Positions 44,651-53,720 of a stretch of 64,000 nucleotides of DNA are shown here, one piece after another; position 1 is the first letter of the stretch, and each line of letters opens with the position of its first letter. A model generated the notes under the pieces. That model worked only from the letters and a program-made list of their open reading frames with translations, was not told the DNA's origin and made no database searches. The translations under genes and the position numbers were made by a program. Source of the DNA: Asticcacaulis excentricus (GTDB taxonomy: Bacteria; Pseudomonadota; Alphaproteobacteria; Caulobacterales; Caulobacteraceae); assembly GCF_003966695.1 (NCBI RefSeq), contig NZ_AP018828.1, positions 464,001 through 528,000 on the forward strand. Reading direction: 5' to 3'.

Positions 44651-45124
44651 ATCCTCCAACGCCTTGGAGCGGAGACGCGGACTTTCAACCCGTCAGGTCT
44701 GCCGCTGCCCGATGACGCCGAAACCAGCCACCCCAAGGTCCAGGAACTGCGGGATCTGGTGCAGTGGGCCGAAGGCATGGTGTGGTGTTCGCCCGAACGG
44801 CATGGTGCCATGACCGGCGTCATGAAATCCCAGATCGACTGGATACCCCTGGCTCTGGGATCGATCCGACCGACACAAGGTAAAACCCTCGCCGTGATGC
44901 AGGTCAGCGGCGGCTCCCAGTCCTTCAATACAGTCAACCAGCTGCGCGTGCTTGGGCGCTGGATGCGCTGTATTACCATCCCAAACCAGTCGTCCGTGCC
45001 TAAGGCCTTCGCCGAGTTCTACGAAAACGACCGGATGAAGCCCTCTGCGTATTACGACCGCATCGTTGATGTGATGGAGGAACTGGTGAAGTTCACGCTC
45101 CTGACGCGTGAGCGGGCTGACTAA
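44639..45124 (+). pseudogene. arsH-like NADPH-dependent FMN reductase, 5'-truncated
   Basis: The open frame gives the ArsH sequence from [19 protein letters not shown] through [51 protein letters not shown] and the C-terminus. About the first 50-60 residues, including the FMN phosphate loop (GSLRxxSxSR), are missing, and upstream is the remnant of a different gene. An ATG at 44759 could still make 121 residues but without the flavin site. ArsH family members are NADPH-FMN oxidoreductases linked to organoarsenical resistance. Called non-functional with good confidence. Confidence 0.8.
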
Positions 45125-45181
45125 ACGGGTTTCCGGCTTACCGATAGCGGGCTTTGCGGCCTCAGTATCAAAGGTAAGTCG

Positions 45182-45574
45182 ATGGTCTTCTTTTTCGAAG
45201 ATAGTCAGGGCGCGCGTCCGCTCGTGCGCGCCTCCCGCGCCGACCGCTACGGTGTGTCCTTCGCCGATCTCGCCGCCTTCCTGCTGCTGCCCGTCGGTCA
45301 GGCCTTTGTTGAGGCCGATGTCGATGGGCGCAAGCACCTGTTCCGGCAACAGCTTCTGACCCATGTGCCGCTGGCGACCCATATCCGCCACGCGCTGGAA
45401 ACCGGCGGTGAAGCCGGGCTGAGTGCGCGGCGCGTGCGCGATCAGTTGCAGACCCACATGTCTGATACCTTTGCGCAGCAGACCCTGCGTTCAGTGGTTC
45501 AGTGGGGGCGTTATGCCGAGGCCTTCGACTATGATGAAAAGGCCGATCGTTTCAGCCTTGAGGACGGGGTGTAA
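45182..45574 (+). pseudogene. C-terminal AAA-associated domain of a nitrate/sulfonate-type ABC ATPase (remnant)
   Basis: 130 residues. The part GQAFVEADVDGRKHLFRQQL followed by LLTHVPLATHIRHALE and SVVQWGRYAEAFDYDEKADR matches the C-terminal AAA-associated domain found after some nitrate/sulfonate/taurine ABC transporter ATPases. No Walker motifs precede it, and the domain's first half seems internally deleted (LLLPV joined to GQAF). Either a remnant or a free-standing domain. With the two decayed genes upstream, remnant is more likely. Confidence 0.55.
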
Positions 45575-45617
45575 GCCGTTTAGGGAGGGGGCTCAGTTTA
45601 CAGACAGGAGTCCCCTC

Positions 45618-45965
45618 ATGGCCTTAACCCTCTACGGCATCAAAAACTGCGATACGATGAAGAAGGCGCGGGTGTGGCTGGACGGGCAGGGGCTGGCCTA
45701 TGCCTTTCACGACTATAAGGTCGCAGCTATTGATGAGGCGCATCTGAAGGATTGGGTCAAGGCGGTGGGCTGGACCGTCCTGCTCAACAAGGCGGGCACG
45801 ACCTTCAAGGCTCTGCCCGACGCCGATAAGGCCGACATTGACGAGGCCAAGGCCATCCGCCTGATGCTGTCCAATCCGTCGATGATCAAGCGTCCGGTGC
45901 TGGATAAGGACGGTACGATCACCGTCGGCTTCAAGCCGGAGGTCTATGCGGCGCTGTTTGCCTGA
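45618..45965 (+). CDS. ArsC/Spx family protein (YffB-like)
   Basis: 115 residues of the ArsC-like thioredoxin fold: LYGIKNCDTMKKARVWLDG with one active-site cysteine, HDYKVAAIDEAHLKDWV, and SMIKRPVLDKDG. It matches the YffB/Spx-like branch rather than true arsenate reductases, which have a different cysteine/arginine context. CAGGAG precedes the ATG by seven bases. The frame upstream from 45423 is an overlap with the preceding remnant. Neighbouring arsH debris makes an arsenic link tempting but unproven. Confidence 0.88.
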   Translation: MALTLYGIKNCDTMKKARVWLDGQGLAYAFHDYKVAAIDEAHLKDWVKAVGWTVLLNKAGTTFKALPDADKADIDEAKAIRLMLSNPSMIKRPVLDKDGTITVGFKPEVYAALFA

Positions 45966-46099
45966 TCTCAGAAGAGGGAGCGCCCTCTGCGGGATGAATT
46001 TTATTTAATACTTATCTGTGCATCCAAATGGCCCTGTCCGCGCCTCTTATCCTACAGAGGCGGATTTTCGCCTGACACTTTCTCAAGGGAGATCGTAAC

Positions 46100-46495
46100 A
46101 TGCACGGTTTCGAAGCGGCACTTCTCATCCCCATCATCTCTATCCTGATGCCTATTTTTATCGTGGGCATCGTCATGTACTTCCGCGCCAAGGACCGGGC
46201 GGAAGTGCAGAAGACCATCCGAATGGCCATCGAAAAGGGACAGCCCCTGCCGCCGGAGTATCTTGACAGCCTGCAAAAGTCCGGTGCAACGATCGGCAAG
46301 ATGAAAACGCCGGTCAATGATATCCGCTCCGGTCTGATCCTGATGGCTGTGGCTCTGGGGCTGGTGGTGATGGACTATGTCGGCAATGACTACACGTTTG
46401 AGACCCTGTCCGGTATTGCGGCCATTCCCGGCTTTATCGGGGTTGCCCTGCTGATCATGGGCATTGTCGGCCTGAACAATCAAAAGAAGTCCTGA
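46100..46495 (+). CDS. DUF6249-like small membrane protein of a sigma-factor operon
   Basis: 131 residues: an N-terminal helix (about 5-28), a charged helix (RAKDRAEVQKTIRMAIEKGQPLPPEYLD), then two helices near 82-98 and 108-125. The IEKGQPLPPE segment resembles DUF6249 proteins that accompany ECF sigma factors. AAGGGAGA precedes the ATG. 28 bases before the sigma gene; probably the first gene of a three-gene operon. Confidence 0.75.
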   Translation: MHGFEAALLIPIISILMPIFIVGIVMYFRAKDRAEVQKTIRMAIEKGQPLPPEYLDSLQKSGATIGKMKTPVNDIRSGLILMAVALGLVVMDYVGNDYTFETLSGIAAIPGFIGVALLIMGIVGLNNQKKS

Positions 46496-46523
46496 ACCGT
46501 AACGCTTTCAGGATCGACCCGCC

Positions 46524-47111
46524 ATGTCCGCCCCTTCCAGCGCTGCCGGTTACCGACATCTGAGCGATCATGACCTGATCGCTCAGGCGGTGCTGGGCGC
46601 GTCCGATGCCTTCGGTGAACTGGTGCGGCGGCACTCGGCGGCCCTGCGCACGCACCTGCGGCGCATGGGGGCGCAGGGGGCCGATGCGGACGATATGGCG
46701 CAGGAGGCCTTTATCACGGCCTATGAGCGCCTGACCGAGTACCGGGCCGATGGTCCGTTTCTCAACTGGCTCAAGATGATCGCCGCCCGCCGCTATCTGC
46801 GAAAGGTCAAGACCACGCAGAAATATCTGCTGGTCGAGGATGTTACCCCCTATGAGACCGCGCCGGACTTGCATCAGGCCGGTCAGAACGAGGGGGCGGC
46901 GCGTGATCTGGACGGGGCCCTGTCGCGGCTGAAACCGGCGGAGCGCCTGTGCGTCACGCTGAACATTTCCGGCGGGCTCAGCCATCAGGACGTGTCGAAT
47001 GAGACGGGCCTGCCGCTGGGGACGGTCAAGAGCCATATCAAACGCGGATTGACGCAATTGAGGGCCATGCTGGACATGGCCGAAGCCGTGCCCGCGGTTA
47101 TCGAAAGGTGA
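46524..47111 (+). CDS. ECF-type RNA polymerase sigma factor
   Basis: 195 residues. Region 2 (AFGELVRRHSAALRTHLRRM, DADDMAQEAFITAYERL) and region 4 (LKPAERLCVTLNISGGLSHQ, ETGLPLGTVKSHIKRGLTQL) are clear, with no region 3, as in ECF sigma factors. The flanking small membrane proteins are likely to sense or hold it. Target promoters unknown. Confidence 0.9.
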   Translation: MSAPSSAAGYRHLSDHDLIAQAVLGASDAFGELVRRHSAALRTHLRRMGAQGADADDMAQEAFITAYERLTEYRADGPFLNWLKMIAARRYLRKVKTTQKYLLVEDVTPYETAPDLHQAGQNEGAARDLDGALSRLKPAERLCVTLNISGGLSHQDVSNETGLPLGTVKSHIKRGLTQLRAMLDMAEAVPAVIER

Positions 47112-47115
47112 TGTC

Positions 47116-47541
47116 ATGAAGGATGAAGACCTCTACCATCTGTTCCAGACGCCCATGCGTTTCGATGACGAACCGGCGTTTCAGGATCGGGTGATGCGCC
47201 GCCTGGGCGCCAAAAACTGGCTGCGTCAGGGCCTGATCGCTCTGGCGGGTCTGCTGGGCGGGCTTTACGCCCTGACCCAGCTTGTGCGTCTGCCCGGCCT
47301 GTCGTCCACAGCGCAGGCCGCGACGCGCCCGGCGGCGGCCCCGGACGCCACCTTCGAGGCCAGCCTCGGCTTTGGGCGCGAACTGGTGGAAAACGTCGCC
47401 AACTGGCTGGCGCTCGCCTTAAGCAAGTCCACGGATTATTTGGCCTTCGCCCAGTCGCCCCTCTTTTTTTGGATCAGCTTTTCGCTATGTATGAGCATCG
47501 TCGGCCTGTACCTCGTCAACATGCGTGAAGAGGGGATATAG
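47116..47541 (+). CDS. membrane protein, possible anti-sigma partner
   Basis: 141 residues. A cytoplasmic N-terminus of about 35 residues (DEDLYHLFQTPMRFDDEPAF) is followed by a helix (about 38-56), a periplasmic stretch and a C-terminal helix (about 114-133). It starts four bases after the sigma gene. There is no zinc anti-sigma HxxxCxxC motif. The anti-sigma role is inferred only from order and topology. Confidence 0.7.
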   Translation: MKDEDLYHLFQTPMRFDDEPAFQDRVMRRLGAKNWLRQGLIALAGLLGGLYALTQLVRLPGLSSTAQAATRPAAAPDATFEASLGFGRELVENVANWLALALSKSTDYLAFAQSPLFFWISFSLCMSIVGLYLVNMREEGI

Positions 47542-47588
47542 GCCCATTTCCTGCCGGTCCTCCCGGCTGAGCGAAAGGTGCCCTTAAG

Positions 47589-48410
47589 GTGAGCAGCCAT
47601 ACCCCATCCCCCGTCAAGCGTCTGACCGCGCCGGAAATCTATGCGCGCAAGGGCGGTACGCCTCTGGTCAGCCTGACCGCCTATGACGCGCCGATGGCCG
47701 AAATTCTCGATAATCACTGCGATATCCTGCTGGTCGGCGACAGCGTCGGTATGGTGGTGCACGGTCTGCCCAACACGCTGGGCGTGACGATGGAGATGAT
47801 GATCCTGCATGGTCAGGCGGTGATGCGCGGGGCTAAACGCGCCTTCGTTGTCGTCGATATGCCATTCGGCTCTTATGAAGGCGATCCGGAAGTGGCCTTT
47901 GACAATGCCGCCCGCCTGCTGAAAGAAACCGGGGCGCAGGCGGTCAAGGTCGAAAGCGGCCCGACGGTCGCCCGCACCATCGCCTATCTGACGCAGCGCG
48001 GTATCCCGGTCATGGGGCACATTGGTCTGCGTCCGCAGGCGGTCAATGTCGATGGCGGTTTCCGTGCCAAGGGTCGCACCCCCGAAGAACGCGAAAAAGT
48101 CCTTCAGGAAGCCCGCGATACCGACGCCGCTGGAGCCTTTGCCATCGTGATCGAGGGCGTGGCAGCCGATCTGGCCGGAGAAATCACCGCGGCGGTCAAG
48201 GCCCCCACCATCGGTATCGGCGCCTCGGCAGCCTGTGACGGGCAGATACTGGTCGTCGATGACATGTTGGGGCAGTTCGACTGGTCCCCCAAATTCGTGC
48301 GCCGCTACGCCGCCTTGCGCGAAACCATCAGTGAGGCCGCCGCCGCCTACGCCAAAGATGTCAAAAGCCGCGACTTTCCGGCCCCACAAGAGACATATTT
48401 TGCGAAGTAG
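47589..48410 (+). CDS. panB: 3-methyl-2-oxobutanoate hydroxymethyltransferase
   Basis: Makes ketopantoate from ketoisovalerate and methylene-tetrahydrofolate for pantothenate and CoA. 273 residues with GTG start. Conserved DSVGMVVHG (metal Asp), [24 protein letters not shown] and the [18 protein letters not shown] segment. No panC adjacent in this window. It follows the sigma operon by 47 bases but has its own upstream AAAGGTG site. Confidence 0.95.
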   Translation: MSSHTPSPVKRLTAPEIYARKGGTPLVSLTAYDAPMAEILDNHCDILLVGDSVGMVVHGLPNTLGVTMEMMILHGQAVMRGAKRAFVVVDMPFGSYEGDPEVAFDNAARLLKETGAQAVKVESGPTVARTIAYLTQRGIPVMGHIGLRPQAVNVDGGFRAKGRTPEEREKVLQEARDTDAAGAFAIVIEGVAADLAGEITAAVKAPTIGIGASAACDGQILVVDDMLGQFDWSPKFVRRYAALRETISEAAAAYAKDVKSRDFPAPQETYFAK

Positions 48411-48446
48411 AATGACAGCTCTGATGGGGCGTCATCTTTTGGGGTC

Positions 48447-48491
48447 GCATGCCCTGTTGGAAAAACCGGTTTCCACTTTTTCGGGGCATGC
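48447..48491. repeat. RIME-like palindromic repeat, divergent copy C
   Basis: Outer arms GCATGCCC and GGGGCATGC; inside, CCGGTTTCCACTTTTTCGG resembles the CCACTTTTCGG arms of copies A and B and the abundant alphaproteobacterial element with CCGGTTNCCACTTTTCGG. Confidence 0.7.
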
Positions 48492-48598
48492 TTTAATCAT
48501 CATTGCGCATCCGGCCTGTTGCGGCTAGGTTCGCGCCAGATTTACCGGTGACCGCCGCGCTGCGGTCCCGTCAGTGTGTTCTGAGACAAGGAATAAAC

Positions 48599-49330
48599 GT
48601 GAGCGATATTTTCGAGGAAGCCGAAGAAGGTCTGCGTCAGGACCGTTGGGCCGCCATCGCTAAAAAGAGCGCCCCTTTCGTAGGCGGTGCACTGGCTGTG
48701 GCGCTGATCGGGGCTCTGGGCTTCTGGGGCTATACGTCGTGGGACGCTTCACGCGTGAGCAAGGCGTCTGAGGCCTATGTGGCCGCTCAGGAAGCCCTGA
48801 CCAAGAACGATAAGGCGGCGGCGAAGGCCGATTTCCAGAAGGTCGTGGACGCGGGCGCACCGGGCTACAAGGCGCTGGCCCTATCGCAACTGGCCGGGCT
48901 GGCCGTTGAGGACAACAAGACCGACGAAGCTGTTAAGCTGCTGGAAGAGGCGTCGAAGGTCTCTTCGGACCCCTTGATTGCCGATCTGGCGACGCTGAAA
49001 GCCACCTTCCTGATCATGGACAAGGCGTCTTTTGAGGACGTCGAGAAGCGCCTGACGCCGCTGACCAAGGAAGGCCGTCCCTACGCGCCTCTGGCCAAGG
49101 AAGCGCTGGCCATGGCCAAGATCCAGAAGGGCGACCTTCAGGGCGCGCGCGGCGACCTTCAGGCGCTGGCCTTCTCGCTCGACGCCTCTGATCCGCTCAA
49201 GCAACGCGCCCAGATGGCGGTGGCCCTGATCGATTCCGGCGGAGCCGAAGTGGCGCGTCAGGCGATCAAGCTGCCGGAAGTGAAGGCGCAGCCGCAGATG
49301 GCCGCCCCGCTCAGCCTGCCGCAACAGTAA
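48599..49330 (+). CDS. TPR-like inner-membrane protein (YfgM-type)
   Basis: 243 residues with a cytoplasmic N-terminus (SDIFEEAEEGLRQDRWAAI), one helix at about 23-42 and a periplasmic TPR-like helical domain. In enterobacteria the comparable YfgM precedes bamB and works with SecYEG/PpiD chaperones. Here it also precedes bamB and der, giving the conserved order. GTG 48599 follows AAGGAATAAAC; the longer frame from 48503 crosses repeat sequence and is rejected. Confidence 0.85.
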   Translation: MSDIFEEAEEGLRQDRWAAIAKKSAPFVGGALAVALIGALGFWGYTSWDASRVSKASEAYVAAQEALTKNDKAAAKADFQKVVDAGAPGYKALALSQLAGLAVEDNKTDEAVKLLEEASKVSSDPLIADLATLKATFLIMDKASFEDVEKRLTPLTKEGRPYAPLAKEALAMAKIQKGDLQGARGDLQALAFSLDASDPLKQRAQMAVALIDSGGAEVARQAIKLPEVKAQPQMAAPLSLPQQ

Positions 49331-49371
49331 ACGACACACCCGACTAACTTCGCCTTGATGAGAAAGCCCTG

Positions 49372-50787
49372 ATGACGGCAAAGACTTCCCACCATAATGG
49401 CCACCAAACCGGTCGTATCCTGACCGCCACGGCTATGGCGCTGGTGCTGGGCGCGGGGCTTTCGGGCTGCTCGACCATCCAAAACCTCAATCCGCTCAAA
49501 AAAGAAGAGCCGAAAGAGGTCGCCACGCAGGGCGAGCGCATGTCCATCGTCGCCTTCGAGCAAAAGGTGCAGCCGTCCGAACGTCTGGCGGGCAAGGACT
49601 TCTACCTGCCGTCGCCGCAACCGGTCGCTGACTGGCCTTTTGCCAGCGGCCCGACCACGACGGTCGAGCACGCCGCCGCAGCCGAGCAGTTCAAGATCGC
49701 CTGGTCGAAGTCGGTGGGGGCGGGATCGTCACGCACCACTCAGGTCGTCGCCTCGCCGGTATCGGATGGCAAGCTGATCTACGCCATGGACGGCGAAGCG
49801 CGTATTCGCGCCTTCGACGTCAATTCGGGCAACGAAGTGTGGACGCGGAACCTCAATCCGGACATCCGCCGCGACAAGGACGCCTTTGGCGGTGGTCTGG
49901 CCGTTTCAGGGGGTAAGCTCTACGTCACTTCCGGCTTCCGTCTGGCCGCCGCGCTTGATGCTGCGTCGGGCGAGGTGCTGTGGACCAAGACGTTCGACAG
50001 CCCGCTGCGCGCCGCGCCGGCCGTTAATGGTAATGTGGTGGTCTTCAGCGACGTCGATAACCAGATGATTGCGCTGAACAAGGAAACGGGTGAACCCGCC
50101 TGGACCTATCAGGCGCTGGTCGAACCGGCGCGCATCCTGCGCACCACCGCTCCGGCCATCTATGAGAACCTGTTTATCGCGCCGTTTTCTTCGGGTGAAC
50201 TGGTCGGTATCGACGCCAATAGCGGTCAGCAGGTGTGGAACCAGACCCTGGCGCAATCGACGCGCACCAACGCCCTGTCGGAAATCCGCGACATTTCCGG
50301 TCGCCCGCTGGTCGCCAATAACCTCGTCTATGCGGCCAGCCATTCGGGCGTCTTCTCGGCGCTGGATGCCAAGTCGGGTCAGCGTCGCTGGTCGGTCAGC
50401 GCCGATTCGACCAATGCCCCGTGGGTGGCGGGCGATGCTGTCTATCTCTCGACCTTGCAAAGCGAGCTGATGGCGGCCAATGCCGCGTCGGGTCAGGTCT
50501 ATTGGCTGGTCGATCTCAATCAGGGCCGCGCCAAGACCAAGAAAAGCTTCTTTGGTATGGGCGGCGAAAAGAAGGTCAAGAATCTGCCGGTGTGGACCGG
50601 CCCGATTCTGGCCTCCAACCGCTTGATCATGGTCAATTCCGAAGGCGAAATGGTGGCTTTCGACCCCAAGACCGGGGCGCGCAAAGAGACGCTGAAACTG
50701 GGTGATGCGGCCTATCTGGCCCCCATCGTGGTGGGAGACAAGCTGTTCGTCCTGACCGACAAGGCGAAGCTGATCGCCGTTCAGTAA
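49372..50787 (+). CDS. bamB: outer membrane assembly lipoprotein BamB (beta-propeller)
   Basis: 471 residues, larger than the about 390 of E. coli BamB. Lipoprotein signal with lipobox LSGC (near residue 29). PQQ-like propeller repeats are visible as recurring AxDxxSGxxxW units (AFDVNSGNEVWTR, ALDAASGEVLWTK, ALNKETGEPAWTY, GIDANSGQQVWN, ALDAKSGQRRWS). BamB is part of the BAM complex that inserts outer membrane beta-barrels. It is 41 bases after the TPR gene and ends before a terminator. Confidence 0.92.
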   Translation: MTAKTSHHNGHQTGRILTATAMALVLGAGLSGCSTIQNLNPLKKEEPKEVATQGERMSIVAFEQKVQPSERLAGKDFYLPSPQPVADWPFASGPTTTVEHAAAAEQFKIAWSKSVGAGSSRTTQVVASPVSDGKLIYAMDGEARIRAFDVNSGNEVWTRNLNPDIRRDKDAFGGGLAVSGGKLYVTSGFRLAAALDAASGEVLWTKTFDSPLRAAPAVNGNVVVFSDVDNQMIALNKETGEPAWTYQALVEPARILRTTAPAIYENLFIAPFSSGELVGIDANSGQQVWNQTLAQSTRTNALSEIRDISGRPLVANNLVYAASHSGVFSALDAKSGQRRWSVSADSTNAPWVAGDAVYLSTLQSELMAANAASGQVYWLVDLNQGRAKTKKSFFGMGGEKKVKNLPVWTGPILASNRLIMVNSEGEMVAFDPKTGARKETLKLGDAAYLAPIVVGDKLFVLTDKAKLIAVQ

Positions 50788-50812
50788 GCCAACCGAAAGC
50801 GATGACCATTCG

Positions 50813-50850
50813 GATGCAGGAGGCTCCCCTCCTGCATCTTTTCTTTTTTT
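50813..50850 (+). terminator. intrinsic terminator between bamB and der
   Basis: Arms GATGCAGGAG (50813-50822) and CTCCTGCATC (50829-50838), then TTTTCTTTTTTTT. It may only attenuate, since der follows 30 bases later. Confidence 0.85.
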
Positions 50851-50879
50851 TACACAGTATCTCCTGTAATAACCCCCTC

Positions 50880-52466
50880 ATGACCTTAAAAATAGCCATT
50901 GTCGGCCGTCCGAACGTCGGCAAATCCACCCTGTTCAACCGCCTTGCGGGCAAGAAACTGGCCATTGTCGATGACCAGCCCGGCGTGACGCGCGACCGCC
51001 GCTACGCTTCGGGCCATATCGGCGACATCGATCTCGACCTCATCGACACTGCCGGTTTCGAGGACGTGGCCGATACCTCGCTGGAAGCGCGGATGCGCCA
51101 GCAGACCGAAAAGGCCATCGAGGAATGCGACGTTGCCCTGTTCGTCATGGACGCCCGCGAAGGCGTGGTGCCGCTCGATCGCATCTTTGCCGACATCCTG
51201 CGCTTCAAGGACAAGCCGGTCATCCTGATCGCCAATAAGGCCGAGGGCCACGCCGGCTTTGCCGGGGCCGAAGAGGCGCACGTTCTGGGCTTCGGCGCGC
51301 CGCTGCACCTGTCGGCCGAGCACGGGGAGGGGATTTCCGAGCTTTATGAGGCGCTGGAAAAGTACCGCCAACTGATCGAAGGCGACTTCATTGCCGATGA
51401 GGACGAAGACGAGGATGAGGACACCAAGCCCGTCCGCATCGCCATTATCGGGCGTCCCAATGCCGGCAAATCGACCCTGATCAACCGCCTGCTGGGCGAA
51501 GACCGCCTGCTGACCGGGCCGGAGGCGGGGATTACCCGCGATTCGATCTCGGTCGATTGGGAATATGAAGGGCGCAAGATTCGCCTCGTCGATACGGCGG
51601 GTCTGCGGCGCAAGGCGCGCGTGCAGGAAAAGCTGGAAAAGCTTTCGACCGCCGACACCATCCGCGCCATCACCTTTGCCGAGGTGGTGATACTGGTCAT
51701 GGATCAGGAAAACGCCTTTGAAACGCAGGACCTTCAGATCGCCGATCTGGTCGAACGCGAAGGCCGCGCCCTGATCTATGTCATCTCCAAATGGGATACG
51801 GTCGAAGAACCGCAGGCGCGTTTGCACGAACTCAGCGAAATCGCCGAGCGCATGTTGCCGCAACTGCGCGGGGCTCCGTTCGTAGCCCTGTCGGCGCTGA
51901 ACGGGCGCGGGCTCGATCGCCTGATGCCTGCGGTGCTCAAGGCCTATCGCAACTGGTCGGCCAAGGTGAAGACGCGCGACCTCAATGACTGGCTGAAACT
52001 GGCCATTCAGCGTCACCCGCCCCCCGCCGTAGATGGCAAGCGCATCAAGCCGAAATATATGGCGCAGACCAAGGGGCGTCCGCCCACCTTTGTGCTGTTC
52101 GCCAGCCGCGCCTATGCCATGCCGGCCCACTATCAACGCTATCTTATCAATAGCTTGCGCGAATCTTTTGATATGCCGGGCGTGCCTATTCGCCTGAGCG
52201 TCAAGGCCAATGCCGGGGTCAATCCCTTCGATGAAGGCGGCAGCAAGGATACCAGCGGCCCACCGCGCGTGCGCGCCAAGCCGAAGGTCAAGCCGGGCGA
52301 AAAGCCGGCTCACCCCAACCGTGTCAAGCAGAAGCCCAAGGGTATGCCCTCAACACCTAAGGTGGTGGTCAAATCACGCACCTCGCGCAGCCTTGGGCCT
52401 TCGACCAAGCCCGGTGCCGCCGCTCCCGGCGGCCGCAGCAAACCCGCGGGCAAGGGGAAGCGGTAA
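50880..52466 (+). CDS. der: ribosome assembly GTPase Der (EngA)
   Basis: 528 residues with two tandem GTPase domains: first P-loop GRPNVGKSTLF near residue 9 and second GRPNAGKSTLI near 188, joined by an acidic linker (DEDEDEDEDTK). The KH-like domain follows. The C-terminal 65 residues or so are low-complexity and basic (KPKVKPGEK, KQKPKGMPST, ending PAGKGKR), longer than in E. coli Der. ATG 50880 is the family start; the frame upstream crosses the terminator. Needed for 50S subunit maturation. Confidence 0.95.
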   Translation: MTLKIAIVGRPNVGKSTLFNRLAGKKLAIVDDQPGVTRDRRYASGHIGDIDLDLIDTAGFEDVADTSLEARMRQQTEKAIEECDVALFVMDAREGVVPLDRIFADILRFKDKPVILIANKAEGHAGFAGAEEAHVLGFGAPLHLSAEHGEGISELYEALEKYRQLIEGDFIADEDEDEDEDTKPVRIAIIGRPNAGKSTLINRLLGEDRLLTGPEAGITRDSISVDWEYEGRKIRLVDTAGLRRKARVQEKLEKLSTADTIRAITFAEVVILVMDQENAFETQDLQIADLVEREGRALIYVISKWDTVEEPQARLHELSEIAERMLPQLRGAPFVALSALNGRGLDRLMPAVLKAYRNWSAKVKTRDLNDWLKLAIQRHPPPAVDGKRIKPKYMAQTKGRPPTFVLFASRAYAMPAHYQRYLINSLRESFDMPGVPIRLSVKANAGVNPFDEGGSKDTSGPPRVRAKPKVKPGEKPAHPNRVKQKPKGMPSTPKVVVKSRTSRSLGPSTKPGAAAPGGRSKPAGKGKR

Positions 52467-52469
52467 GCC

Positions 52470-52871
52470 ATGCGTCGCCTTGATTGGGAAGTCTTTCAGG
52501 GGCGGCGTATTCAGGCCATTTATGGGTACTTTGATGATCAATCCGTGCCTGATGCTCGACCTGATCGCATAGTCTTCGCCTGTGACGGTATGGGCTTATC
52601 CCTAAGCGTTGACCCAGATACGGATCAATTGATCCTCCAAACGACCGCACTTGAGTCGCCATCTCAATGCCACCCTGTGCCCGCTCTGGACTTCTGCATA
52701 GGGCAGGAATTTGGCTGGGCGTGGTTTGCAGAAAACTATCTGGGATATAACGACCTGTTCCTGATTGGTTTTTCCAAATCAGGTCAGGCGGCAGAAGCTC
52801 TGACGCCGGCGGTAGGCTTCATCGGAGAAGGCTCGGTGATAGGCATTTTGCGGCTGTCAGCCTTACTTTGA
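52470..52871 (+). CDS. small hypothetical protein (DUF6334-like)
   Basis: 133 residues, soluble, no signal. A beta-rich pattern (IQAIYGYFDDQSVPDARPDR) and WAWFAENYLGYNDLFLIGF resemble DUF6334-type proteins, but this is recollection and not certain. It starts three bases after der and is convergent with phzF. Codon use looks less GC-biased than in der, so recent acquisition is possible. Confidence 0.65.
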   Translation: MRRLDWEVFQGRRIQAIYGYFDDQSVPDARPDRIVFACDGMGLSLSVDPDTDQLILQTTALESPSQCHPVPALDFCIGQEFGWAWFAENYLGYNDLFLIGFSKSGQAAEALTPAVGFIGEGSVIGILRLSALL

Positions 52872-52883
52872 AGGCTGTGGTCC

Positions 52884-53720
52884 TCAAAAACTCCCGGTGC
52901 CGCTAAACAGGGTGCGCGTCTCGCCGCCGATCCAGATATCGCCGTCGGCTTCTGACACATGGATGCGCCCGGCGCGGCCCAGCTTCGTCCCCTGAGCCGC
53001 GACATAGGGCGCGGTGGCGCGACCATCGGCCAGCAGGCACTGGGCGACCGAGGCATTGAGCGAGCCCGTCACCGGGTCTTCGATAATGCCGCCCGTGGCG
53101 TCGCTGAACAGGGCGCGGATTTCAAACGCCGCCTCGTGCCCCGCCGGATGCGCGCCGACCAGACCGATTTCAACGCGGCGATCCAGATAACGCAGCGGAT
53201 CGACGGCCAGTACGGCTTCGGCGGAGGCCAGTTGCACCAGCACCCAGCCGGGCCCGTTATCGGCCCATTCGGCGCTGAGGATGTCGTCCGGCTCAATACG
53301 CAGCACCTCGACAATTTCGGACCGTTTGGCCGCATCAAGCGGGCCCTTGCGCACCAGCGGCGGCGCGGCAAAGGCTGGACGGTCGCCATCAAAGCGCACG
53401 CGGACCAGACCGATTGCGCATTGCTGCACCACCTCTGTCTTGTCCGAACCGACTGCCAGACGCCACGCATGGGCCGAGCCCAGAGTCGGATGACCGGCGA
53501 AGGGCAATTCACGATCGAGCGTAAAGATACGCACGCGGTAATCGGCTCCGGGCGTCTCCGGCGGCAGCAGGAAGGTCGTTTCCGACAGGTTGAACCAGCG
53601 CGTGATGCGCTGCATGTCTTCGGTCGTCAGGCCCCCGGCGTCGAGCACCACGGCCACCGGATTGCCGCTGAACGGCCCGGAATGGAAGACATCGACTAAC
53701 TGAAAACGGCGCTCGCTCAT
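52884..53720 (-). CDS. PhzF family isomerase
   Basis: 278 residues with the diaminopimelate-epimerase-like double fold. Signatures are FHSGPFSGNPVAVVLD (about 11-26), TFLLPPETPGADYRVRIFT, ELPFAGHPTLGSAHA and the C-terminal GSLNASVAQCL. PhzF-like proteins isomerise or epimerise varied substrates, and most are uncharacterised. It starts within the last codon of the lysine aminotransferase gene (ATGA), so it may act on a product of lysine catabolism; inference. Confidence 0.9.
   Translation of the reverse strand: MSERRFQLVDVFHSGPFSGNPVAVVLDAGGLTTEDMQRITRWFNLSETTFLLPPETPGADYRVRIFTLDRELPFAGHPTLGSAHAWRLAVGSDKTEVVQQCAIGLVRVRFDGDRPAFAAPPLVRKGPLDAAKRSEIVEVLRIEPDDILSAEWADNGPGWVLVQLASAEAVLAVDPLRYLDRRVEIGLVGAHPAGHEAAFEIRALFSDATGGIIEDPVTGSLNASVAQCLLADGRATAPYVAAQGTKLGRAGRIHVSEADGDIWIGGETRTLFSGTGSF

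Noticed and set aside
45618-45965. true arsenate reductase
   Set aside because: Sequence fits the YffB/Spx branch; the adjacent arsH fragment is decayed and no arsB/arsR is present.
50886-52313. 475-codon open frame antisense to der
   Set aside because: Long antisense frames are expected in GC-rich genes with strong third-base bias. The product is low in recognisable motifs and rich in Arg/Gly/His, and der is unmistakable.
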